64,000 nt of DNA from Leishmania mexicana MHOM/GT/2001/U1103 (Eukaryota; Euglenozoa; Kinetoplastea; Trypanosomatida; Trypanosomatidae). The notes below the pieces were generated by a model. That model was not told the DNA's origin, did not search any database, and was given only the letters and a program-made list of their open reading frames with translations. Shown here one piece after another: positions 1 to 10,900 of the stretch. The translations under genes were made by a program, and so were the position numbers. The stretch is taken from contig NC_018338.1 in NCBI RefSeq assembly GCF_000234665.1, forward strand, positions 1,635,262 through 1,699,261, given 5' to 3'. Numbering within the stretch: position 1 is the first letter of the stretch; the number at the start of each line of letters is the position of its first letter.

Positions 1-3000
1 TACTGCGCGCGTTCCCTGGCTCGCTTTGTGTATGAATCCAACGCGCGACTGCGGCAGCAGGTGATGCGTGAGTACCGCCGCCACGTGAAGCGGCAGTTGT
101 TCCAGGAATACCGCGCCAACCAATCGCTTGAGGAGCTGGAGGAAGGAGTGCGCATTCCAGAGTGGCTACAGCACCGTGTGGAAGAGAAGATAGTGCGAGA
201 GGAGGTGCCACTGCTTGGCGCGGAGCTCTTTTCCGTGGACTTCTTGGAAGAGTCGTCCACACAGTCGGCGGCCATCACCTTAAAGGAGGCGCGTTTCGTA
301 AATCATTCTGTCCACCTCGTCATGAGCGGATTCCTGCGCACCTACGCTGACGTCCTCGCCGCGCCACCAGCGCCTGCCTTCGACAGTGACACGCTTGACA
401 AGAAGGACACCCGTCGCACGGGCGGCACCTCGAAGCTCTCCGCGGCCACTGAGAGGCTGCTGAGGGAAGTCGAGAGGGAGTACTCACAAAGCGTGTGCAG
501 CCATTCTTCCATCGTCGCGGACGAGAAGGTGTGCCAGCAGGCGAATTACCTGACGAAGCGGTTCTCAACTCTGGAGCGGGCGCGAGCGGAAGTGCAGCGC
601 GTGCAGCAGCGGGGTATCTGGATGTGGGCCGAGTCGCTCGGAGGCGTGACAACTCTCTTGGCCGCCATCCTGGCCCCGCATCTCTACGCAGGTGTGGTCA
701 TGGTGGGGACACCGATGCACTACCCGCCGCTGTTCTTCGACCACGCAAGCGTCTGGATCTACGAGATCCTCAATGCAGCGGTGCTACTGCGTTATCCGGC
801 CCCAGAAGACGTGCAACGAGTGCAGTACACTGCTATCAACTGGGCGGACATGGTGGCCGACACAAAGCTTCCAAATGATCTCCTGCATGACCTCCGCGCC
901 GTGCCGCCTGCCGAGCTTCATCATCGTCTGCGCAACCTCACGCTTCTCGGCATCAACGGCGGCACTTTGGACGATGTTGTTCCCTCCATTTCCGGCTACT
1001 TGCAGCGCTCAACACCACGCGCGCCAGGCACACTGGTCAACCGAAGCGCCCTCCTGCAGGACGGCGGGTATCGACGCGACATCTCCACTGAGACGCTCCG
1101 CGGCTGCGGCACCGCCATGGACCACCGCGGGCTCGTGTACGGTCTTCAGTTCCTGCAACACTCTGCCGACTCGCTGGTGCAGGCAGCGCTGCTGCCGAAC
1201 GCCAATGCATATTTCGGCCGTGAGGAGAAGCTTCCGTCGCTGCACCGCGATCGGCTCTTCCCCAGCGTGGTGGAGACACTAGACGCGCACCGCTTTGAAG
1301 AGCAGCGGCTCGAGCACATCTTCATGTCGTCCGTGCGTGACTCGCTCACCGGCAAGTACGTGAAGGAGACGAAGTTCCGTGCGCTGTCGGAGCAGCTAAA
1401 GCAGGTGTGCGTGGACAGCGACGCACCGATCGACTACAACGATCTGCCCATGTACGACGAGGCGGACCTGAGGAGCGGTTACTACGATGGCGCGAAGGTG
1501 CTGAACGTGCTCATAGGCGTGACGACGCTCTCGCCCGAGCAGGTGTTTGCGCCGAACATTCAACTGTTCTACGACCAGGCACGCGAAACACCGACTCTCG
1601 ACTCGGAGGTGCATGAACGGGCAGCAACGTTGCTACACCTGCCGACGACCTACAAGGGCACCAAGCCGATACCCGGGCGAACTCTGCAGACAGCCGTCAG
1701 CTTTGCCATCTACCGACGGATGACGAAGCGCCGCCATCAGACGTGGCTCTGGCCACGCTTCTGCATGCTAGTGGGTATCGACCAGGGCCTAGGAACAACA
1801 CGCGCATATCTCCAGTATGACAAGATCGGCCTCTCCGCGTTCGCCGATTCCTCCAGCAACCACGTGCTGCCGCGGTTGCTCCGTGGCTTCGGTGGCGGAG
1901 TGCAGGTGCACACGCAGCCTGGCTACGCGCTGGTGCGCGGCGTGGACAGCGCCTTGCTGGAGCCGCAGCTGCAGGTGCGCACCGATGACGCGGCCGATGT
2001 GTTTCCGCTTGTCATGTGCGGCTCGCTGCACTCCTTTTACCTTGCCCTGCGCGGTCACGGCTCGCTGCCGGCTGATGAGCCGGAGCACGAACTGCAGTAT
2101 TTCTACGGCCCGTTTCACGAGAACGTGCACCACTTCTCCTACCGCTGGAAGCCGTTTAGCACCTACCCGCCTCTGCTCAATGAGACTTATCTAATTTACA
2201 CTCTCACGGACAACCGCGGCGCTCGCCCAGACGTGCGTCTCCCTACGTACACCATGCTGCAGAACGCCTCCGTTGTCTCGCCCGAGTACTGGCTGTGGCT
2301 ACTGGTGCTCTGGCCGCAGCGGTGGCTAGCGGCCTTCTCCATGTATACTGGCATCGTTCGCCTCGCTGGGGCGTCCGTAGTGCTCTTCTTCACCCTCTTC
2401 TTTGTGCTGGGCATGCTGGATGAGAAGATGTGCGCGACCGAGTCGCTGAAGGCAGCTCTGTGGCGGCGCTCACCCTTTCGGCGCATTCGCGTTCTCCCTC
2501 CATTGGCGGGCATGGTGGTGATGGCGTTTGTGCTGGAGTTGGTAACAGGTCTGTGGGCATCAACGGCGCTGGAAGTGTGCCTCTCCACCGATCCACCGGC
2601 GTACGTGACGGAGGCGGCGATGACGGCGCGCATGAGCATCTGGGAAAAATTCACCCTGGTGGCGTTGTACGGTATCTCCCCTAGCTACCGCGCCTGCCGC
2701 TTCTCGTGGATCTCGATGCAAGGTGTACCAGTGTGGTCTGTGCTCGTGGAGCAAATGGCCACCGTCTACCTGGGCTTTGGCATGGCGTGCGTCTTCCTCA
2801 TGTTGGTCTTTGGCTACCTGGCCGTGATCGGTGCTGTTACGTGGCCGTTTCGCCGGCTTGTGCTGCTCCCGCTCCTTCGTTGTGCACCGATGTCGCTGGC
2901 GCTGCTCCTCGGGTTGGGGTGGGCAGCGCCAACGGTTCTGCTACTGACGTGCCCGTCCTTTCCACTGTGCTTTGTAGACATGGTCGGCCCCAGTTTGATG

Positions 3001-3552
3001 GCGATTCCGGTGTGGATGCTGCCTCACTGGACCCGTTCTGGGTACGACTACCGTCTCGTGCTTTTTCTTGTTTGCTTGGCCTGCATCTTCCCGTCGCACT
3101 TCAACGGGCTCGTTCTGACGATACGCAACGCCATCATGATGCGCAAGAACCCTGCTGCGTTGGGAGATGCGGAGCGTTACACCCCGAGCCGACCGCAGCT
3201 CATTATATTCGGCGTTGTGCAGGCAAACTTGGCCTGCGCCTACGCATCGCTGTTTTACATTCTGCGCAATGAGGAGACTCTCCGGATGGCGCACGAGGAA
3301 AAGCAGAGCAGCAATGACACGTCTGCACTCACGTCGCAGTCAAAGGCGGGCAACGGCTACGTGCTGGGTGACATGGGCCGTCGCGCGCCGCGCTTGCGCT
3401 CATTTTTCGAGGTGCTGAACACCGCTTTTATTTTCGCCAGTGTGTGGGCCTCGGTCGTCGCAATGCGGCGCCCGATCGAGGGCGGCGTCTCCCTTCTGGG
3501 GAACATGACACTGCTGGGGTACCTGAGCACGCGCCTCCTGAGGGAGCTGTAG
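1..3552 (+). CDS. PGAP1-like GPI inositol deacylase, 5' end outside window
   Basis: The frame is open from base 1, before the first listed start (a GTG at 28), so the true N-terminus lies upstream. About 1183 residues are visible. A lipase-like segment sits near residues 205-245 with the serine elbow A-E-S-L-G (Ser about 212), an Asp-containing GGTLDDVVPS segment (about 321-330) and an Asp-His pair at about 374-375 in a DHRGLVYGLQ context. Order and spacing match the Ser-Asp-His layout of PGAP1/Bst1. The last 400 residues hold roughly seven to eight hydrophobic segments, as in PGAP1. Family members are ER membrane enzymes that remove the inositol acyl chain from GPI anchors, and GPI anchors are abundant on trypanosomatid surfaces. 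The canonical first Gly of GxSxG is Ala here. An acyltransferase-like or inactive relative cannot be excluded. Confidence 0.72.
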   Translation, partial: YCARSLARFVYESNARLRQQVMREYRRHVKRQLFQEYRANQSLEELEEGVRIPEWLQHRVEEKIVREEVPLLGAELFSVDFLEESSTQSAAITLKEARFVNHSVHLVMSGFLRTYADVLAAPPAPAFDSDTLDKKDTRRTGGTSKLSAATERLLREVEREYSQSVCSHSSIVADEKVCQQANYLTKRFSTLERARAEVQRVQQRGIWMWAESLGGVTTLLAAILAPHLYAGVVMVGTPMHYPPLFFDHASVWIYEILNAAVLLRYPAPEDVQRVQYTAINWADMVADTKLPNDLLHDLRAVPPAELHHRLRNLTLLGINGGTLDDVVPSISGYLQRSTPRAPGTLVNRSALLQDGGYRRDISTETLRGCGTAMDHRGLVYGLQFLQHSADSLVQAALLPNANAYFGREEKLPSLHRDRLFPSVVETLDAHRFEEQRLEHIFMSSVRDSLTGKYVKETKFRALSEQLKQVCVDSDAPIDYNDLPMYDEADLRSGYYDGAKVLNVLIGVTTLSPEQVFAPNIQLFYDQARETPTLDSEVHERAATLLHLPTTYKGTKPIPGRTLQTAVSFAIYRRMTKRRHQTWLWPRFCMLVGIDQGLGTTRAYLQYDKIGLSAFADSSSNHVLPRLLRGFGGGVQVHTQPGYALVRGVDSALLEPQLQVRTDDAADVFPLVMCGSLHSFYLALRGHGSLPADEPEHELQYFYGPFHENVHHFSYRWKPFSTYPPLLNETYLIYTLTDNRGARPDVRLPTYTMLQNASVVSPEYWLWLLVLWPQRWLAAFSMYTGIVRLAGASVVLFFTLFFVLGMLDEKMCATESLKAALWRRSPFRRIRVLPPLAGMVVMAFVLELVTGLWASTALEVCLSTDPPAYVTEAAMTARMSIWEKFTLVALYGISPSYRACRFSWISMQGVPVWSVLVEQMATVYLGFGMACVFLMLVFGYLAVIGAVTWPFRRLVLLPLLRCAPMSLALLLGLGWAAPTVLLLTCPSFPLCFVDMVGPSLMAIPVWMLPHWTRSGYDYRLVLFLVCLACIFPSHFNGLVLTIRNAIMMRKNPAALGDAERYTPSRPQLIIFGVVQANLACAYASLFYILRNEETLRMAHEEKQSSNDTSALTSQSKAGNGYVLGDMGRRAPRLRSFFEVLNTAFIFASVWASVVAMRRPIEGGVSLLGNMTLLGYLSTRLLREL

Positions 3553-4942
3553 CCCCTGCTCCTCCGTCCCTTCGGTGACACGCGGGAGGGAGAGGCAAAA
3601 GAGAGCAGCGGCGAGACTACGCGCCCCATCGATGCTCAACCGACGCCATTGCTGTTTCTGGGATGATGGAAGTGGTGGTAAAGGGGTGGGGGTAGGGGTC
3701 ACTTGGTGCTCATCCACCCCATCTTTTTATGCGGGACTTTTCATGCTCCCCTGGCGGCCCCTCCCCTCCCTCAACTGTCCACAGCACGCTTTCACCTTTC
3801 CCACATGTAATGCCACAAAGCAGCAACTTGCGGCGGCGTGTTTTCGGGCCGAGTGCTTCACCTCTGGGCTTCCTCGTCCCTTACCTTCCGTAGCGCATTC
3901 ACTTCCTCGCCTCCCCTTTCCCCTCCGTCGACCTTTCATCGTGGTCGTTGGCTGTCAGGGCGCTGCAAGTCAACCCTTCGACGCTATTCTGTTAGCATGC
4001 GCGAAGGTGCGTATGTCTGCATGTACGTCTGTATGTGTGTAAGGATGTACGTATATATACATTGTGTTTACATTTCTGTATGTGTGTGCGTGTGTGTGTT
4101 TGTGTGCAGCCCCCGACGTCTTCTATTCGGAGATGCTGTCCCTGACTCTGAGTGTGCGCACGCTTTCGGAAAGCGCGCATGAGTGGCTTGGTCATGGGGA
4201 TGCAAAAGGCAGCTCCACACGGTATGTGTCTTGGAATGAAGCAACGGAACAACAGCAGCAAATATATGTAGATATACATCACATAGGGCGAAGGAATGCA
4301 CCAGTGAGGTGCCAAAGGAACCTACGAGGTGACGATATCGTGTGAGCCTCGCTAGCGTGTTGACATGTTTGCCGCGCCTGGGCCCGATGTCGGAGGTGAG
4401 CACTGCAGCAGTCCTTCATGGTCCAGTCTCTCATCGAGACCCCCCCCCCCACTCACGCCTCCCTGTAACGCGCTCAACTTTTTCTATTCGTGTTGCCCCT
4501 CCCCCCTTCTCGTACTCTTTCTCACCTCCCGCTATACCCGCACAAGGCACTCGCACCCCCGGTAAGGCAGGATTTTTCTCATAGAACACGGGAGAGAGAG
4601 GGAGAAGTCAACGGTCCAGCTCTCCCGTGAAGAGGACCCCGTCAGCCTTTTCGCCTCAAGAGCGTGCGCCCGTCTGCGTGTCTCGTCCATCGGCATTGTC
4701 CCGCGGCCCCGCAATCGTACACATTTCCGGTGTGTGCGAAAGTAAGACAATTCTTCGGTGTCTGACCTCACAGCTTGTACACTGGTCTGCCTCACCTCGC
4801 GGTTTTTTTTTTTGCCTGCACCATCGCCTCTATCCACGCAGACGCACATCGGCGTCAGCGTGTCTCGACGTGCACGACTTGCTTCACGCCTTTTCTCGCT
4901 CTTTGCTCTCTTGCGGCTTCCCTCAAAGAAGCTGACGCGAAC
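3553..4942 (+). other. Spacer: 3' UTR of PGAP1-like gene and 5' UTR of polymerase epsilon
   Basis: No convincing gene. It holds TG-rich microsatellite around 4017-4108, a small stem-loop at 4155-4179 (six paired bases, a CA bulge, four more pairs), a C run near 4440 and CT-rich tracts at 4480-4530. The polypyrimidine tract at 4803-4813 followed by AG at 4840-4841 is the probable splice acceptor for the next gene. Confidence 0.6.
4803..4841 (+). promoter_or_regulatory. Probable trans-splice acceptor for polymerase epsilon
   Basis: A T-rich tract at 4803-4813 is followed by C/T-rich sequence and the first AG at 4840-4841, leaving a 5' UTR of about 100 bases before the ATG at 4943. The arrangement is that of trypanosomatid spliced-leader acceptors. 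The exact site is inferred. Confidence 0.5.
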
Positions 4943-7900
4943 ATGTCGACGCGGCTGGAGAGCGGGACCAAGGTGGGGTGGCTGTTTAACTACCACCCCA
5001 CCACCGAGGTGCTGCAGGAGGAGGAGGACGCTGTCGCCGGCGAGGGGGCACAGCGAGCGGCGCTCGTACTGCTCTTCCAGGACCTCGCCGGTGACACCTT
5101 CTACGTGCACCTCCACTACGACCCGTACATCCTCGTGCAGGCCGTCGAGGGTCACGAACGCGAGGTGGAGCTCGGCCTCATGTCCACCTTTGGCCCGCAG
5201 ATCATCAGCGAAATTATCGCCGTGGAGAAGGAAGATCTTGATCTCGTCAACCACCTGAGTGGTAAGAAGCGCGTCTACCTCAAGGTGGTCTTCCGCAATG
5301 TGCAGGACCTCACGACGGTGCGCGGGCGTCTGGAAAAGACTGTCAAGCTCAACGCCTCCCTCGGTTCCGAGAACCCGCTGCGGAGCCAGTTCAGCGGCTC
5401 GCTCGGTGACGCCATGGCGAAAACGTTCGCCGAGGATCCCCTTTACAGCGCAGCCGGTAGCAGTCGGTGGATGGATTGGGTGCAGGACATACGCGAGTAC
5501 GATGTGAAGTACTACATGCGCGTCGCCATCGACATGAAGGTGTACTGCGGCCTCTGGTACGACGTGACGGTCACGGAAAGAGGCGCGCGTGTGCAGCGGT
5601 GCGACGACAGCCGCTACGCGCCGGCCATGCCACGTGTCATCGCCTTCGACATTGAAACGACAAAGGCTCCTCTGCGCTTTCCGCAGCCGGAGGTGGATGA
5701 GGTGTACATGATATCGTACATGCTGGACGGTCGCGGCTACCTGATCATCAACCGCGAGATCGTGACGGAGGACATCGCGCCGTTCGAGTACACCCCAAAG
5801 CCCGAGTACGAGGGCTTTTTCGACACCTTCAACGAGGAGAACGAGGCAGCGACGCTGCGACGCTTCTTCGATGAGATGCGCAAGTACAAGCCGAATGTGT
5901 ATGTTACATACAACGGCGACTACTTCGACTTCCCCTTCATCCACGCCCGTGCCCTGTACCACGGAATGAATATGCGCAATGAGATCGGCTTCACGCAGAC
6001 GGCCGATGGCGCCTTCCTGAACAAGCAGATTCCTCACCTCGACTGCTTCTACTGGGTGAAGCGGGACTCGTACTTGCCGCAGGGCAGTCAAGGCTTGAAG
6101 GCGGTCACCAAGTACAAGCTCGGCTACGAGCCTATCGAGGTGGACCCTGAAGACATGCTCCCTCTCGCGCAGTCGCAGCCGCAGCGCATGGCCTCGTACT
6201 CGGTGTCGGACGCTGTTTCGACGTGGTACCTCTATCAGAAGTACGTGCACCCCTTCATCTTTTCCCTCGCCACGATTATTCCGATGCCACCAGACGACGT
6301 GCTGCGCAAGGGCTCAGGTGGCCTGTGCGAGTCGCTGCTGATGGTGCAGGCGGAGGCGAACAACGTGGTATTTCCAAACAAGAAGGAAGCCGAGCGGGAG
6401 CGTTTCTACGAGGGCCATCTAATTGACACAGAAACGTACATCGGCGGCCGCGTCGAAGCGCTGCGCAGCGGCGTGTACCGCTCCGATATCCCAATGACCT
6501 TTGACATGAATCCTGATACCTACCAGAGTCTCATGGACGACGTCGACGAAGCGCTCCGCTTCACCCTCGAGGTGGAGAACGGTGTGAAGGTAGAGGAGGT
6601 GACGAATCTGAAAGAGGTGAGGGCGGCCGTCCTCGCCAAGCTAACGAACCTGCGCGACCGGCCGCACCAGCAAGAGAAGCCGTTCATCTACCATCTCGAC
6701 GTCGGCGCCATGTATCCGAACATCATTCTTACAAACCGCCTGCAGCCGTACGCCATTGCGCGACCAGACGTGTGCGCTGGGTGCTGCTTCAACTCCCCGA
6801 ACAACGAGGCGCAGTGCAAGCGCGTCATGTCATGGAAGTGGAGGGCCGAGCTCTTCACCGCCGGTCGCTACGAGTTTCAGCGGGTCAAGGCCCAGCTCGA
6901 GAACGAGTCCTTCGCTGCCGGCGTGATTGACCAGGCGAACCTCGCGGCCGTGCAGAAAAAGGCGTACGGCAACCGCAAGGGCAATGTGCTGGAAGGCACC
7001 GCTTACGAGCGGAAAGACGACTGGAAAAAGAACCAGAGCAGTAACAGGGGCGGCAGCGGTGCCGGGTACCGACAGGAGTCGCGGCAGCAGCAGCGCGAGG
7101 CTGCCGACGCGCTTCTCCAGCGCGAGTTTGGTGCCGATCGCAACGGTGATGGCGGCACCTCCGACTCGGACGACGACGCCGACGGCCCAAAGGCGTACCA
7201 CAAGCTCAACGAGAACACGCAGTTCAACATGCTGAAGCGGCGGCTCAGCGAATATAGTCGAAAGGCCTACGGCAAGATTCACGAGACGCGCGAAGTGATG
7301 CGGTCAAATGTGGTGTGCCAGCGCGAGAACTCCTTCTACGTCGACACGGTCCGCCTCTTTCGCGACCGCCGCTACGAATACAAGGCAGCACTGAAGACAT
7401 GGAAGAAGAGGCTGGACGCTGCGAAGGACTCGGACGAGCGCAAGGTGTGCCAGAGTCGCTGCGTGCAGATGGAATCGCTGCAGCTGGCGCACAAGTGCAT
7501 CCTCAACTCGTTTTACGGCTATGTGATGCGGAAAGGCTCGCGGTGGTCGAGTATGGAAATGGCAGGCATCGTCACCTATCTCGGCGCGACGCTGATTCAG
7601 ATGGCCCGCTCGCTTGTCCAGCAGATCGGTGTGACACTCGAGCTTGACACGGATGGCATCTGGTGCTGTCTTCCTAACACGTTTCCCGAGAACTTCACGT
7701 TTACCACGACAAACCCGTCCAAGCCGAAGATATCCATATCGTACCCGTGCGTCGTGCTGAACAAAATGGTGCATGATCGGTACTCAAATCACCAGTACCA
7801 GGACCTTGTCAGCACGGGCGTGTACAAGACTCACAACGAGTGCTCGATTTACTTTGAAGTGGACGGCCCGTACCTCGCCATGTTGCTCCCTGCTAGTCGC

Positions 7901-10900
7901 GAGGAGGGCAAAAGCATCAAGAAGCGCTACGCCGTCTTCAACCCGGACGGCAGCTTGGCCGAGCTCAAGGGGTTTGAGCTGAAGCGTCGCGGCGAGCTGA
8001 TGCTTGTCAAGGACTTCCAGTCACAGGTATTCCGCCGCTTCCTCGACGGCAGCACGCTCGCTGACGCGTATGCCTCGGCGGCTGTCGTGGCGGATGCCGC
8101 GCTTGACATGCTCGAGTCCAAAGGCGAAGGCTACGATACAGAGGAGATCCTGGAAAAGATTGCGGAGAGCAGCAACATGACTCGGCGCCTCTCCGAGTAC
8201 CCCGAATCGCAGAAGTCGCTGGCCATCACGACAGCACGGCGCATTGCCGAGTTCCTGGGACCGCAAATGGTGAAAGATAAGGGCCTGGCGTGCCACTTCA
8301 TCATCTCACGCATGCCGGCGGGCCGCCCCGTCACGGAGCGGGCGATTCCCGTCACAATCTTCCGCGCGGACCCGGCAGTTCGCACGCATTTTCTGCGCAA
8401 GTGGACCGCCGACACGTCGGTTCCGTCCGAGCTGAATTTGAAGACGCTGCTGGACTGGGATTACTACACCGCACGCTTCAGCGCCTGTGTGCAGAAAATC
8501 GTGTCTATCCCAGCTGCACTGCAGTCGCTGCCGAACCCGGTGCCGCGCGTGGTGCACCCAGAGTGGCTGGAGAAGCGCATTCGTCACCGCAACTCTCGCT
8601 ACCGCCAAGTCTCACTTCTCGGCATGCTATCCAAGGTGCAGGGCAAAAACGAGGAGCTCGTTGGCGTGTCGTCATCGGCGGCCGCCGCTGCTGCAGTCAG
8701 AGTGGACGAGAACCAGGGCGAGGACGTGGTTATGCGGAAGCCGGGGGGTAGTGCGGGCGCTGTAGAGGGAGAGCTCCAGGACTTGGAAGACATCGTGGGC
8801 GGTGCAGGCAGCGGCACCGTACGCCACGCACGGAAGACGAAGAAGGCCGGTGCGGCCCGTGCTGGTGAACGGCGAGGTACCGCGGGGGAGGACGCTGAAG
8901 CGAAATCGGACGAAGACGACGTGGAGTGTGAGGAGTCGGAGGATGACATGGAGCGGCTGCAGCGCGAGGCGGATGCCGAGCTGGATACGCTGGCGCATGA
9001 TGTGAAGCAGCGCTACTTTGCGCCGAAGAGCACGAACGCGCTCGACGCAGAATTTTTTGCCGACCGTGGTACAAAGCGGTGGCTGGCGCAGCGCAAGGAC
9101 GCGTGGCTACAACGAGCTCGTCTGCGCAGGGAGCTGGCGCTCGAGAACGGCCTGAGCGAGGTCGCTCTCGGTGGGGAGAACAGTGGCGCAGCGGCTTTCG
9201 GGCTAGCGACGACGCCCGATGTCGCTGGCATGAACAGCCACTTCATCGATCTAAAGTCACGCGCGCTGGCGACCGTTTGGAACGTGCTCGAGGTGCGCGA
9301 GAATGAGGAAAGCCCCGGAACTGTGCAGGTGCTTGCGGCGCTAGAGCACAGCCTCTACTCCTTCCGTGTTCAGGTGCGTCGCACCGTCCTTGTCGACGCG
9401 GACCCCGCACTGGGCCTGCAGGCGTTCGACGCTACTGAGGTCAGCGGGCGGGTGCTGCCGCGCCGCGCAGCAGCAGGTCGCCTCTACCAGATCGATGTTC
9501 CGCCTGGCGAGGAGGGGGAGCGGTGCCTCAATGAGCTGCAAGTGATGGAGGGCGTTCGCCAGATCTACGAGAAGCATCGCACGCGCGTGGACACGTTTGT
9601 CGAGCAACTCGGTTGCTGCGTCTCCGTCGACTCGGCGCGACACCTGCGCAACGCGCGTCGTCGCCCACCGTCGCAGCGTGAGCTCTTTGGCATAGATGAG
9701 ATGAACATGCACACGTACACGAATTATCTCAGCCGTGGCGCCGGGGACCGTGCCGTGTTCGTCTTCCACGCGGTGACGGAGCAGCGCGGTTTGATTGCTG
9801 CCGTTTACCCGCAGACAAGCACTGCCTTCGTTGTCTTCATTCAACCAGCTGAGGCGGCGAAGCCCGTGATCAACTGGGGCGGCATTTGCGCGGAGAGCGC
9901 GAAGCGGCTGCACACGAGCACGACGGAGCCGATTCAGGTCACATCCGCCGTGGCGGTGGATCAGCGGGCGGCGTGGCGACAGGTCCATCAGCACCTGAGC
10001 GCCGCTTTGGAAAGCACCAAGGCGCCTCTCCTGGCTGTGCTGCAGAGTTGCCAGCCCACGTCGGCACTCCTGCAGCAGCGCGCGTTGCCTGTGGGACTGC
10101 CGTACCTACGTATCCTCGGCGCTGCGGAGGATGAGCGGCTGCTGAGCGACCCGTTCCGCTGGACGCGTCTGCTGGCGCGGCGGCTGTTTGAGCGCTTCTT
10201 TGCGTCGCTGTTGTGGGTAGAGGAGCGTCTGGCGCTGAGCCGTGTCTCCGGCATCCCGCTTTGCAACATTGCCCAGGACAGCTGCGTGCATGTGCTGGAT
10301 GTGCTGTACAGTCGTGCCCTGCACCGGCACAACCACGTGCTGTGGTGCAGCAGCGATCCTCTCATTACTTTTGACACCGTGGAGGAGCGTCCACGCGAGG
10401 TGTGCATGGCCGGCGGCTACACTTCGTGGTGCGTCGAATTCGGCCTTTCGCGTCTGGACGTCGTCGCGCTGCTCTTCTCACAGGCGATTGAGGAGGGTGA
10501 TGACCCGAACGCACGGGTGCTGTCTGACCGTGGCGTATCCACGCACTTCAACATCTTGCGTGATCTGGTGGCCGACTTGCTGGGCCAGGCCATGGAGAAC
10601 ATCCTCGTCGACACACTCCTCAACAACGTGGCGCGGTGGCTGCGCGACCCAGCGTCCTCCTGCTACGAGCCGCGCTTGGTGGAGCTGCTCAGCAGCCTCG
10701 CACACCGTGCGCTCACAGGCATCCTGCTCCGCCTCGCCAAGCTCGGCGGCCGCGCCGTAAAGGTGGACGGCAGTTCCGTCACCGTTCTCACCTCCAAGTA
10801 CTCGCTGCAGGAGGCGGTGAGCTTCGCCCGCTTTATGACAGCATCGCTTCAGGACCAGCCAATGCTAGTGCTGCTCTCGCTGCATCCGCTGCGCTACTGG

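Noticed and set aside
4775..4942. 56-codon upstream extension of polymerase epsilon
   Set aside because: It crosses the likely splice acceptor at 4840-4841 and resembles leader sequence.
4532..6250. 572-codon minus-strand frame
   Set aside because: It lies mostly antisense to the conserved exonuclease region of polymerase epsilon. GC-ending codons in the sense strand leave few stops on the opposite strand.
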